From: Drosophila pseudoobscura
Lineage: Eukaryota > Arthropoda > Insecta > Diptera > Drosophilidae
Direction of reading: 5' to 3'
Assembly: GCF_009870125.1 (NCBI RefSeq)
Contig: NC_046679.1
Location: 19,034,001-19,098,000, forward strand
Length of the DNA: 64,000 nucleotides
The notes beneath the pieces are model-generated. The model saw only the letters and a list, made by a program, of their open reading frames with translations, was not told where the DNA came from and did no database searches. Below are positions 33,400-44,700 of the stretch, piece by piece. The translations under genes and the position numbers were made by a program. The stretch's first letter is position 1, and each line of letters begins with the position of its first letter.

Positions 33400-33990
33400 T
33401 CAGTTCAAAAATGAATTTGCCAAAACAATGGAAATTTCTCTAGAGGTTTTTCTTTGGATTATTTTTCCCAACAAGAATGGGTTGATGTGGGTGTTCCAAT
33501 AGCAGTTCAACTTTGAAGCAAATGATCGACTGTTTCTTCGGGAGAATTGTTCATGATGCCGTTGTTCCGCTAGAGAAACGTAGGACTGCAAATTTTGATT
33601 TGTACACGACCATTTTTTGCCGGAGGTCTTCGGAGAAATTCGCAAAACCAACTGCCGAACACGAATCATTCTCCATCATGACAATGCGAGCTCTCAGACA
33701 GTCAAAAAATCGAAATGATGTCTCATCCGACCTACAGTCCTGCCTTGGCACCCAATGACTTCATTTGATTCACCCACATAAAAAAAAAATGCGTGGTTAA
33801 CAATTGATGAGCGCCGAAGAAGCAGTTGAAGCGTTTAAAAACCATGCTTTGGAGGTGTCTCAAGAGGAATGAAAAAACAGCTTTGAGCAATGGTTCGAAC
33901 GTATGCAAAAGTATATTGATCATAAGCTGGTATATTTTGAAAAACAATAAAGACATTTTCATTTAAAAGTTTTGGTTTTTATTTACAAAA
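33400..33990 (+). pseudogene. mariner transposon remnant (3' half of transposase)
   Basis: Broken frames read 'RTRIILHHDNASSQTV' (second catalytic Asp, about 33660-33705), 'PNDFI' (third Asp region, about 33755), 'EAVEAFKNHALEVSQEE' and '[20 protein letters not shown]', then stop near 33948. This is the C-terminal half of a mariner-family transposase, with frameshifts and a stop at the EEW/EE* position. The N-terminal half is missing. It ends about 240 bases before the Elof1 start codon. Confidence 0.75.
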
Positions 33991-34225
33991 TTATCAACCG
34001 TTTCACCAGCACAGACTGGGGAAATTGTATAATTGCATCATGGTCTGTGCTCAGTGTGCAAAAGCAAATAGTATGAACAATCAATTTTGGAAAATGGTAT
34101 GGCATTCTTGGAACGTTATTTCAGAGATTCTTACCATTGTTCCAAAGGCAATAGAATGTCAACTATATTTTCTCATAGCAATTTTAGGCAATTTAGTCAA
34201 ACTTTGTTGTCAATCTGTGCCGACG

Positions 34226-34848
34226 ATGGGGCGAAGAAAATCTAAAAGAAAGCCGCCACCGAAAAGGAAAAATATAGAACCACTGGACCAGCAATTTAAC
34301 TGTCCGTTCTGCAACCATGAAAAATCCTGTGAAGTGAAAATGTAACTATCTTTACTGACACGCACGAATGTGTTTATTACAGCCATTAAGAGTTAAAACC
34401 TAGCATATTACAGTTGATATAAGCATACCTTTGCATTTAACATATTAAGATTATAATAGATCGGAATTGTTATTTTGTAAAAAAAAAAATGCCAAAGGGC
34501 AGTATGCGGCTTGTGGTAAACACCAAGGAGTTTAAAATTGCACGACACATTCAGACATTCAAAACTTCAGACAGCACTTCAATTGTATGTACATATACCT
34601 AAATATGTACATAAAAGTATGAGTTTTCTTTTTTAAACTCTCCCTTTAAGGTTTTTACTCTAAATGGCTTGAAATTCTTGTATACCAATTACATCTTTAA
34701 TTTCAAAACTTTCAGGGATAAAGGAAGAAACACAGCAAAAATCACGTGTCGAGTGTGTTTGGAAGACTTTCAAACTGGAATTAATTTTTTATCAGAGCCA
34801 ATTGACGTTTATAATGATTGGGTAGATGCATGCGAAACGGCCAATTAA
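34226..34848 (+). CDS. Transcription elongation factor 1 homologue (Elof1), 2 exons
   Basis: Exons 34226-34341 and 34716-34848 are joined GT-AG (phase 2), giving 82 residues, the family length. Elof1 binds Pol II and supports elongation through chromatin and transcription-coupled repair. Seen are '[15 protein letters not shown]', a basic tail, then a zinc finger with C26, C29, C50 and C53 (CPFC and CRVC) and '[19 protein letters not shown]'. The frame is open upstream of the ATG, but MGRRK is the conserved start. In D. melanogaster the homologue is CG40228, also heterochromatic (from memory). Confidence 0.9.
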
Positions 34849-35615
34849 TTAAATTGGATAAAAATTAAAATTAAAACAAAAATTTAACTTAATGACATAT
34901 TAAAATAAGTAGGTTTGTTCTAAGAGCTTAGGATTATATAAACAGTTAAATATAATATTTGATTGAGACTTAAATAATGAACTTTCAATTCAATTAGCGG
35001 CCAGTTACTTTTAAGAACGCTGGTGTTGGCGCTCCAAATTTTGTATACTCCAAGGCCTCGCGCACACTATAGCTGAAAGAGGGCTTAAAGTGCATCTGAG
35101 CTGAAGAGGCTTTCAAATCTAGATATTAACTTTTTTCGCTGGAATCAGCATTGCAGGATGACCACACTGTAATGTTTAAATCTGTTTAAAAAACTTTTTT
35201 GTTTTGTTTTTGAAGGAACCCCAACCAAAGGATCTCATTTGTGCAGACTAATTTGTACGAGCTAAGTCCCCCCACAGTTTTGCAATGGGATCCGTCTATA
35301 TTTTAGACTTCCTCTATCCACTGGATGTAGTTCCTTCCTGGTTCGTTTAATTTCGTATATCTCTTAAATCTATTGTTCATATATCAGACCTTTTTGGAAT
35401 TCACATATGTATTTACATAATAACTAAAATATTTACACTTTTACCATTTATAACTAATTTAATGCTCTGTTATTTTAAAGAGCTTAATACGGTTTGATAT
35501 CTGTGTGTTACAATTCTGTAGCCAATGCAAATAACAGCCACCAAACACTATTAAATTACTAAAATTCATCTCCTCGGAGAACGTTGTGTCCGCAAGCTCA
35601 CTATCTGTCCCGTCC
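34849..35615. other. Intergenic, no gene supported
   Basis: AT-rich. The GC is somewhat higher around 35020-35120, but no frame is recognisable. Confidence 0.45.
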
Positions 35616-36840
35616 ATTTAGATCCCACCAGTGAATAGAAGATCCGGATCTACGGATATTGCCACCCCAGGTGCTAGGCCGTTACAACAAAACGACAATT
35701 TTTTGTTTCACGGCTGGCCCCTGACCTCACATGCTGATGTTACTGCTTTTATACAAATCCAAATAAAAGCCTCCTGTTTAAAGGTGGATAAGTTTAAATT
35801 CTCTTATGCCAGGGTGATAGCCTCCATTAAGATAAGCGTCTCCCCATCTCAATTCGACACAATTTATTCTGACAATTTTTTCCCGGAGCATTTTGTGGTG
35901 AAAGAGTTTAAGGCTAAGAAAAATAATAGCTCCCCATAAATCGCCAAAATTAGTCCAACGTGCCATTCTGTGTGTAAAACTGATTCTTTCCGCTTTCGCT
36001 ATATTCCACATTCTTCGGATATCAATCTATGGGCAGCACTTATCCGCATTAACTTCAACTTGCCAGGAACTGCTGGGTTCTCGGTAAACGAGTCTAGTAA
36101 CCTATTGCCCATATCACGACAGGACTTTGTTGGCGGCGTGCTTGACCTGTCCCTGTCTCAAGTCAATCACGTACAACATTCCTTACGTCGATTTCTTGAT
36201 CTGTGCTTTGTATCGGAACGCACCGCTCACTATATCTGAAGACGCCTAACATCCTACTTTCGAAGTGTCGCTACATATAGAAACAATTGTATTGGATCCG
36301 TCGAGTAGGCTATCTGAACGTGTCCGCTACTTTCGTAAAGCCGATCTTGCAAAGTTTAATAGGAATTTTGATTGGTCCGCTTTGTACTTGTGCAATGATG
36401 TCATAAAAGGCACAAACATTTTGTACAATGCTCTTGGAACATTTTTTGATTCTTGTAGCCCGCTTTCTTGTCCGATTAGATCTGAAAAAAACCATTGGTT
36501 TACCACAGACTTATCCAGTCAAAAAAATTGAAACAAATGTATAACAAATTTCAATAACTCTCGCTATGTAATAGCTCGGTCAAACTTGTTAGCTCTTAAT
36601 GCTATAACACTACCTATCTCGATGCACTATAAGTTTTTCACAGGACTCAATACAGTTGTAAGCGTAGAACGTCCGCACACCCATCCTCGCTAATTCGCAT
36701 ACGTCGTAATACGTCGTCAAATAATGATCGGGCAATTGCCGATCTTGTTGCCCAATTTTTCCAAGCTACCTGTTCCGAGGAAAGCTTCTCTGGTCATTTG
36801 TACACAAACAGTTTACCGAGGTTGAAAGGCATTTTCAATT
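35616..36840 (+). pseudogene. CR1-clade non-LTR retrotransposon, ORF1 to EN remnant
   Basis: The plus strand reads 'RSTDIATPGARPLQQN'-type linker, then 'FSYARVIASIKISVSPSQFD', 'FRYIPHSSDINLWAALIRI' and 'FLDLCFVSERTAHYI', in several frames. It is the same family as 43540-44890, where the order is identical. It is heavily mutated. Confidence 0.7.
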
Positions 36841-36937
36841 CCTTGTTAAATGAATGATAATGATAATAATATAATAAGCGAGAGAAAGTATCATGATCGT
36901 CTTCGCAAAGAAATTTAAATTTATTGCGTCACGTAAT

Positions 36938-37060
36938 CGCCGGTTTTCACTTGCACAAACATTTTCCAATATACTTTTGAAATCACATGAATTGGTGCTC
37001 CCGTTTTCAGAAAACACAATATTTTTCCGTTTTCAAAACGGAAACATTTTCCTCGCCGAA
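36938..37060 (+). repeat. Single arm of the CAGGCT-CGGTTTTC inverted-repeat family
   Basis: It matches 40278-40400 in 'cggttttca', the TGGTGCTCC block and 'tcgccgaaatgaaaagaaat'. Confidence 0.5.
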
Positions 37061-37309
37061 ATGAAAAGAAATGGCTCTTTGTACAACAAAACGAAAATGT
37101 TGGTACTAAAAATTAATTTGTTAACCACTAGCAATTTAATTTTCAATATGATGTCAGATATGTTCACAACGTGTTGCATCTAAGATGTCTTCATCGTCTT
37201 AGTTAGAGCAATTTTTGCTGTCGTTTTGCTTCACAACAAGCAATTGAAAAAGTGTAAGGAAGTGATTTTGGCTGGGGTAAATATCTCAATCTTCTCCAGG
37301 GTCGAAATT

Positions 37310-38640
37310 ACAGCAATATTTATAGTTTGACTCGAAGTTTTGAACCGACAATGGTGGACGGAGAGTCTGTCCCGCGGGCGGGAATGGCTGAGTCGCCCCG
37401 AAAAGACCCAGAGAGGTCACCCATTGGCTCTTCCAAGTGGGGTGGTCAACTTTGAAGCCCAGAGGGAACCGTACGAGACGTACCAGGGCACTTAGGCAAT
37501 CACCGGACGGCACTTGCGGGAATATCTGTCTCTGGGTTACCACGGTGATCGCGGCCACACTGGGGCATCGACAGGCCTCCCCGAGAGCGCTTAGGCAAGG
37601 GCCGGACAGCACCTTCGGGACCACATCAGACCATGGATTGTTACGGGGATCGCCACCGTACTGGGGACCTACAGGTGTCACCGAGAGGGTTTAGGCAATC
37701 GCCGGATAGCACCTTCGGGATTCTACGGGTCTACAAACTACGAGGAATCATACGTTGACGCCGACAGGCATCACCGAGAGGGCTTAGGCAATCGCCGGAT
37801 AGCACCTTCGGGATCCTACGGGACTACAAAATACTGGGAATCATACGCGGACGCCGACAGGCATCACCGAGTGGGCTTAGGCAATCCCCGGACAGCACCT
37901 TCGGGATCCTACGGGACTACAAACTACGGGGAATCAAACGTGGACGCCGACAGGCATCACCGAAAGGGGTTAGGCAATCGCCGGACAGCACCTTCTGGAC
38001 CCCATCAGACCATGGATTGTTACGGGGATCGCGACCACACTGGGGACCGACAGGTGACACCGAGAGTGCTTAGGCAATCGTCGGATAGCACCTTCGGGAG
38101 ACGAAGCCCAGCAATAACAGAGAAGCACCAGTCACCGAAAGAAGGGAAGAGGCAAGGCCCAGAAAGACCCGTAAATTATGAGACAGCAACGTCGTGCTAG
38201 CAGCGGATCAAAAGAGAGCAGAACGCAGCAACAAACTCACACGGCAGCAGCAGAAAAGAAAGGCTACCGACGCCGCCGTCTACGGCGGTGGAAGCCGAGC
38301 AATGCTGGTTGGAAGCTGGGGACAATCCAGGGAACGAGAAGCAGAGGGAGTTGGTTGGAGAGTGACGAGACGGACGTGCCGCGGATGAAAAACATCGAGG
38401 TCGGGCGAAGTAAAAAGACAACAAATGCGAACCGCGACCTACGTGGACGAAACGAGTGAACCCGTAACTCAAGGAGGAAGAGATCCTCGGGAAAACCCCA
38501 CATCAACGGCGCTTTCGTCGCAGAAAGAGTTGACGGGGAATAGCGCAGGATAAGTGGTAAGCGGGTCTCTCGTCGTGAGTGAACGGTGCGATAGGTATGG
38601 ATTGAAAAAGAAAACCAGTTAAGAACACGGTTTGAGATGG
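37310..38640. repeat. GC-rich block with a ~93/100-bp tandem repeat (7 units)
   Basis: The shared unit core CTTAGGCAATCGCCGGA-AGCACCTTCGGGA recurs with 'ttaggcaa' at 37492, 37591, 37691, 37784, 37877, 37970 and 38070. The spacings are 99, 100, 93, 93, 93 and 100. Two tail types alternate: type A with 'accatggattgttacgggga' and type B with 'gggaatcatacg' and 'gacgccgacaggcatcaccg'. The flanks to 38640 are also GC-rich and continue without repeats. The short frames across it are not convincing genes. It could be the leader of an unknown retroelement. Confidence 0.8.
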
Positions 38641-38699
38641 GATGAGCTTTTTTGACACCCATTTGTTTCCAAAATAAAAAAGAGACTTGGTTTAATCTT

Positions 38700-39010
38700 A
38701 TAACATGTATTTAATTCTTGTGGCTGAGCTGGCGTTTTAATACGGCTCTTCCTCTAAACATTTCGGAATGTAACGTCATGACCATCCATCGCAGCAAGCT
38801 TTACCTTTTGGACTTTTCAATTAACAACATTTCCTTGGAACTCCTGTACAAATTTAATGACTTGAGGATTACCTTTGAACCTAGCTTATGTATATCCGCT
38901 ATTTCGAATAAAGCAAAAGAAGTCATTGGTTTTATCAAAAGTCGGTCTGAGGAATTTTCTGAAACTACCCCTTCCTATTTTCTTTTCATACTTGTGCTTC
39001 CAAAGTCAAA
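38700..39010 (+). pseudogene. CR1-clade RT C-terminal fragment
   Basis: The plus strand reads 'LNISECNVMTIHRSK', 'YKFNDLRITFEPSL' and 'NKAKEVIGFIKSRSEEF', the segment after the YxDD motif in CR1/jockey reverse transcriptases. Confidence 0.7.
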
Positions 39011-39509
39011 TCTTCATTAATGAATAATTTAAGTTAACTTTCGTGTGTCCTAAATTATGTTAGCGAACTTGCCAATAGTATATAATTTATGATTTTCATA
39101 TTCTTCTTTATACACAGTTTAACTGATCATTGTTGAACTATAAACTCTAAACAATAAACAATGGTAAGTATTGATCAGGCCCCTGCCGTACTTGCCAATC
39201 GAAGCACCACATTTTTTTGCATTTCCTTCATTCCAATCTGTTTCTCCAAATGAATCGTCACAAACGTAACCATGATATACCACCATTGTCGCCCTCCTTG
39301 CCGCCGGCTGTTATATCCAGAGGCCGTCTGATGCGTCAAAAACAGCGCTGGAACTTTCATGCAATGTTGGGCTGGCGATCGCAAATGCATTTTGTAACTA
39401 CTCGTCTAACTAATCTGCTTCAACTTCGAAAACCCAAATCAACTGAAAGTTTCTCGGTGGTACTCGTCCTGAAATTACGGATTTTCACCACTAACATCAT
39501 GGCCGTCAT
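39011..39509. other. Unassigned intergenic sequence
   Basis: Mostly AT-rich. On the minus strand, 39290-39180 reads 'GYVCDDSFGETDW' and further Cys/Gly positions (see findings). No gene is supported. Confidence 0.4.
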
Positions 39510-39720
39510 TGTCCACAAGATCACGGACAATCAATTAGCACATTTATACCCGATACAAAATCAATATCGCCAGGCGGAGCTAGTTTTGAACGACACGACA
39601 AATATTTCGTGCGAGAAAGACAGAAAATCATTTAGAACGTGTCGTCGTGCACTACGTAGCCAGTGCAAATTGATTTTTTACTTTATGGGGCCGGACACTT
39701 TTATTTCTGGACGTTAAACA
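39510..39720 (+). repeat. DINE-like repeat internal fragment
   Basis: It shares 'gaacgacacgacaa' and 'cgtgtcgtcgtgcactacgt' with 6717-6790. Confidence 0.5.
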
Positions 39721-39959
39721 CATCCACTTTCAGCACATATCTAATATACCACTATTCGCATTTTGAGTATCTGGTAAAAAAAAGGATGAAGTTAAGTCCA
39801 GGTAAAGTTCAAACTTCTAAAAGGAGTTGCTTGAGTAAGTTACTTACGAGTTCAAGATTATAGTGCGATATACATATACATATACAAAAATACGCTCCTG
39901 CCACAGAATATACTTCTTATTAATATACATACATACATACATACATATATCTAAAAGTT

Positions 39960-40080
39960 TATGAGTTTATCTCCCCGCTAAAGCATGCGCTCTGGTTAGC
40001 TTTGACACATCTTCCGTTCGATCGGAGCATTCGGCTGATGCTGCTGCAGCCGGGCTCATTTTGAGTATCGGGTATAAAAA
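39960..40080 (+). repeat. Repeat shared with 60090-60190
   Basis: 'ctccccgctaaa', 'ctggttagcttt' and 'gctgctgcagccggg' appear in the same order in both places. It is followed here by GAGTATCGGGTATAAAAAG, a DINE-like start. Confidence 0.5.
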
Positions 40081-40277
40081 GTTGACTTTTAATTTCTTGG
40101 TATTCTTCATCTTTAAATAATGTGTCTCTAACAGCAAAAAATTTTGCTAGCGAATGTTTTCTTTTCATCAGACGCAAAATAAAGCCAGCTAAAAACAAAA
40201 TCAATGCAAGGTAAGCAACCAAATACAAGAGATTATATATATTTAAATTCACAATAAACGAAACTAACAGAATCAGG

Positions 40278-40810
40278 CAGGCTTCGGTTTTCAATTTCAC
40301 AAAATATTCTGATTTCCAATTGAAAACACATACATTGGTGCTCCTGATTTCACAATCCGGAAAAATATTCCTCGTCGAAATGAAAAGTAAACGGCTATAA
40401 ATACAACGAAACGAATCATAATTGCAAAAGGAACAAATAGATGACTTATTGATGCATTGACATAAATTTGACACCATTACTATGGAAATTTAACTGTAAA
40501 CTGATTACTTTGTTGCTGTTAGCAGCTGTTAGCACGAAAACGAAAAGTGTTTTTGCCCTGACGAGTTATTTCCGATCCAAATTTAAGATTGGGTTAAACT
40601 AAAATTATTTATGCAGAAAGCACAAGCTTCTTACATATTAATGGTGTACAATTTATGTTAATTCATCATTAAGTATCTATTTTTTTTTATAAAAATCTGT
40701 TTAATTGATTCATTCGGAGAAATCTTGCGGATTGTGAAAATGGGAGCACTAATGTATGTGATTTAAAAAATAGATCGGAAAACTTTTGTGAAAATGAAAA
40801 CCGCAGCCTG
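40278..40810. mobile_element. 533-bp element with ~100-bp imperfect terminal inverted repeats
   Basis: The left arm starts CAGGCTTCGGTTTTC and the right arm (reverse complement) starts CAGGCTGCGGTTTTC. Both continue with TTTCACAAAA, CACATACATT, GTGCTCC and TTTCACAATCCG in the same order. There is no transposase. Single arms of the same family are at 18748 and 36938. It looks like a non-autonomous MITE or foldback element of unknown superfamily. Confidence 0.65.
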
Positions 40811-40829
40811 GCTTATTGTATATAATAAA

Positions 40830-40890
40830 TGGGAGCCGGGTATAAAAGTAGAGCCGCGGGGCTTGCCGCGACTCACAACGTTCTTGCTCG
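40830..40890 (+). repeat. Helitron-like 3' end hairpin
   Basis: 'gccgggtataaaagta' is followed by a 24-nt hairpin at 40851-40874 (GAGCCGCGG, loop GGCTTG, CCGCGACTC) and ACAACGTTC. Confidence 0.6.
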
Positions 40891-41678
40891 TATTATTTAA
40901 TTTTACACGGAAAGCTTCCTGTAGAGTGGTAGCTGCACGAATATGAGGGGCTATATATGACAAACAAAATATATAAAACAATTTTTATGTAATGTAAAAC
41001 GATCAAAAAGTTAATTTTCTATATTGAATGATACTATTGATATTGAAAAAGAGCGGACAAACAAAAAGGTAATATTATTAATTTTAAAAATGTTTTTATT
41101 TAATCTTAGACATTAAAATATAATAGAATAAAAAAATCTTTGCTCAATCTTATATCTATATTAAAACATATTTTTTTTACAAAAACCATTTAGTTTTGTT
41201 CTTATTAATTTTGTACAAAAAAGATACCTGTAAATGTACACAGCTTAATATAAAATTTGGATTACTTTAAATAAAATAGGAACTGTCAGACATTCCCAAA
41301 TTTAATCCAATCGAAAATTCGTTTAACATGAGTAAAACCAACATTTAGCACCACCTTAAGAACACCTGAATACGTTCATACATCAATATAAATGTTCGAG
41401 TGTTTGTGCGTGTGTATGTATAAACATGCCAATACGTATGCCCATGAATATATGTATTTGCATACATATGTACTTTTAACTTCCTAGATTTTAGTTGCCT
41501 CACGTTGATCTGACTGACGTACGCTCATACATACATGTACATATGTATGTACATTCAAATAAGAAAGATATATAACTTTGCGCTTTAACTTTAGACATTC
41601 AAATGTGAAGACTAAAGAAAGCGCTTCGAATAACAAGAACGTTAAAAATGCGACAGAAGCTTTGTCGCTGAGAGTGCA
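40891..41678. other. spok upstream region
   Basis: No gene. AT-rich with TACATATGTA microsatellites (41460-41550). It is the likely site of cis elements for prothoracic-gland expression, but I do not identify one. Confidence 0.45.
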
Positions 41679-41715
41679 TATAAATACCTAGCAAAAACAG
41701 TTATCTGTTTAGTCG
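41679..41715 (+). promoter_or_regulatory. spok: Core promoter of spok (TATA + initiator)
   Basis: TATAAATA at 41679-41686 lies 32 bases upstream of the initiator-like TTTAGTCG (A at 41711), 61 bases before the ATG. The spacing is right for a focused promoter. This is inferred from sequence only. Confidence 0.6.
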
Positions 41716-41771
41716 AGAATATTGAGCTAACTAGTAAATTCTATGAGTGAAAATTTGCGCAGGAAACAAGC

Positions 41772-44700
41772 ATGTTTTTTTCGGTGTGCTATTTGATAAT
41801 CGCTATTGGCATTACAGCAATAGTGATTTCCTACATATTAATCATATTTAAGTGCAATGAAAAAGCCACTGTTCGAATCGGGCTTTCCAATCCTGAAAAA
41901 GCAATTAGAAAGTTTGGTCAGGCTCCTGGTCCGCAACCCTGGCCAATTATCGGGAACCTCGATCTATTAGGTCGATTTAAAAGCAACCCATTCGAGGGTT
42001 TTGGAGCATTAACAAAGCAGTATGGTGATATATATTCATTGACTCTTGGTCACTCAAGATGCTTGGTAGTAAATAGCTTAGATTTAATTCGAGAAGTTCT
42101 TAATAAAAATGGCAAATTTATTGGTGGACGTCCGGATTTTATACGATATCACAAGCTCTTCGGTGGTGATCGAAACAATTGTAAGTATGAGCTAAATGCA
42201 TTATAAAGTCTTAGAAGATGTTGTTATTAGTTTAAAATTTTTAAAAGAATGGTTAATAAAGGTAAATCGTTAGTATGTATGTTCGTATGCGAATGAAATA
42301 ATTTGTGCAGCCATGGAGAATGGTAGCTTGTTAAAGAGTTGCTTTAATATTTTCAGTTATAAAATATTTTCACAACGCCTTGTTTTTTTAGCCGATTACT
42401 TGATAAAGTCAACCAGAGATCTTTTTGGAACCATTTTATAATTTTAGTAGAGCTCTGTACTCTGTCTAACCAGATTTCTGTTCTATTCTCGTAGATCTTT
42501 GAGAACTCGAGCACCCACAGATAGTGTGCTGGAAAAATCGTTTTTATATTTCATTTATAATCCAGGTTCCGTTTTTGTTTAGTTGATATTGATATTTATG
42601 AAAATTATTTCACTTTCTAATCCACCTTTCTTCAAATCTGTCATAAAACGAGTAAAAGGACATCACCTGATACTCAACAGTGGTGAAGTTGTATCTGCAA
42701 AAGTGCAAAATCGAACAAATTCTCATTTGATATATCCAACCATCAGGGTTTTCTTGTTGTACAGTGCTTCGAATTCCAAATTGAGAACTGTAAACTTGAT
42801 TATAAGCAGAATCAGTTTCGTCCGCAGCTTATGAATAGCGCGTTTACAAATTTCCCCTACCGTTTTGACACGTTTTGCTGGCTATAAATTATGCACGCTT
42901 GTGCATTCACTCAACGCACTCTCTTTTTGGGGCTTATTTTGCTCAGTACACAGGACTACACAGACTAAGACTAAGATTGTTTCTGTTGTAGCTACCTTTT
43001 TGGAACAATTGACGATGTTCTTTAATACTTAGATTTTTCGTGAACTTAATTGATACATGTCAAAAAGGGCTTTTTATTATTTTAGTTTTAAGAGGAGCCA
43101 GTCTTTACAACAACCTGCAGTACATAAGCCCTTTAGGTGAAATCTAACTCTCTTATCTACAATCTCCATGCACTCCAACAGCTGACCACCCACGGGTTGA
43201 ATATAACGAGCAACCACTATGCAACCACTATTCTCCTGTCTTCTATGCAATGACATAGATATCGACTTGTTCATTTATAACTCAAGTTACTACAGCTACT
43301 ATTAATGGAGAATCTAAGCTGGGTCGAACGATCATAAGCAAGCAACTGTTCTTTCTCTCTCGCTTTTTATACTTTCTGAGCAACAGCGCTTAATAGCTCT
43401 TGCTGTAACCAGTCTCTTCTGTGGTCTTTTTTTACGCTAATTCCGCTTTGAGGGTTTGTCTGGCACTTTGATCTGAATACCCATTTGTATTGAACATTTT
43501 TAAATATATATATATAATTATTATATGGAATTTTTATGCAATTATTAAATGGAATTCGCTGTGGTCTACGCCAAACTGCTGAATGAGTCTCCGATGCGCA
43601 AAACGGTCACTCTGAGCGATCTGCAAATGCCAACAGTCACTCAGCAGCTCGTTGCCGAAAAACTGACTCAAACCACTCAAAGTGTGCTGCAGCTAAATTC
43701 GTTTGCAACCCACAGGCAACGACAGCTGCTGGCGATGCAGATTCGGTAGCCGAATTCATCGCTTCGTAGAACGTGCAGCCAATAACGTTCGTCTCCATGT
43801 TGTCCGCAACCTCACTATCTGTCCCGTGAATTCCGATCCCACCAGTGAATAGAAGTTCCGAACCTCCGGATATTGTGACCACAGGTACTAGGCCTGTGTT
43901 GCCCCAACCAGTGGTGGGGGTTCCACCAAAGCGACAAGTTTTTGTTCCACGGCTGGCCCCTGACCTCACATCTAATGAGGTAATTTCTAACTTAACGTCA
44001 AAATACTTCACAGTCCAAGTTCAACAAGAGCAAGTTCCTGTAAGTAAAACTGATTCTTCCCGCTTTCGCTATATTCCACCTCCTTCGGATATCTAAATTT
44101 ATGAGCAGCACTTGCCCGCCTTAACCGCTGTTTCTTCCTCGCTATCAGATAAAGATCATATGATAGTTCTTGGTGATTTCAACTCGCCTGGGACTGTTTG
44201 GTTTTCAGTTAACGAGTCTAGTAACCTAGTGCCAATGTCACGACATGACTTTGCTGACGGCTTGCTTCACTATACCTTAAGACGCCTACCATCCTACTTT
44301 CGAGGTGTCGCTAGATATATATGTCCGCTGATTTCGTAAAACCAAGCCTGCGAAGCTTAATTTAATAAGCTTAATTTGATTTGTCCGCTTTGTACTTTTG
44401 CACTGATGTCATAAAAGGCACAAACATTTTTTACAATGCTCTTGGCACATTTTTTGATTCTTGTGACCCGCTTTCTTGTCCGATTAGATCTGGAAAGCCC
44501 CCTTGGTCTACCATAGAATTATCCAGTCTAAAAACTTAAAATCAAGACTTTATATAAAATTGCAAGAAGTTGATTCTCCTACCTCTCACTCTCGTTATGT
44601 AATAGCTCGGTCAAACTCAATGCTCAATGCAATAAGAACTACCATTCAGGATAAGTTTTTCACAGGACCCAAAACAGTATTAGAGCTTCGTAAGCAGTAA

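Noticed and set aside
37286-37681. 131-residue minus-strand frame over the tandem repeat
   Set aside because: The frame is a by-product of GC-rich repeat units. It changes phase between unit types and has no recognisable domain.
37440-38110. CRISPR-like array
   Set aside because: Units are head-to-tail with nearly identical 'spacers' and the organism is an animal. It is a minisatellite.
38178-38662. Arg-rich overlapping frames after the tandem repeat
   Set aside because: Long frames on both strands are expected in GC-rich sequence. No domain or splice context supports any of them.
43077-43274. Minus-strand small frame in the spok intron
   Set aside because: No conserved motif, and the surrounding sequence is intronic repeat debris.
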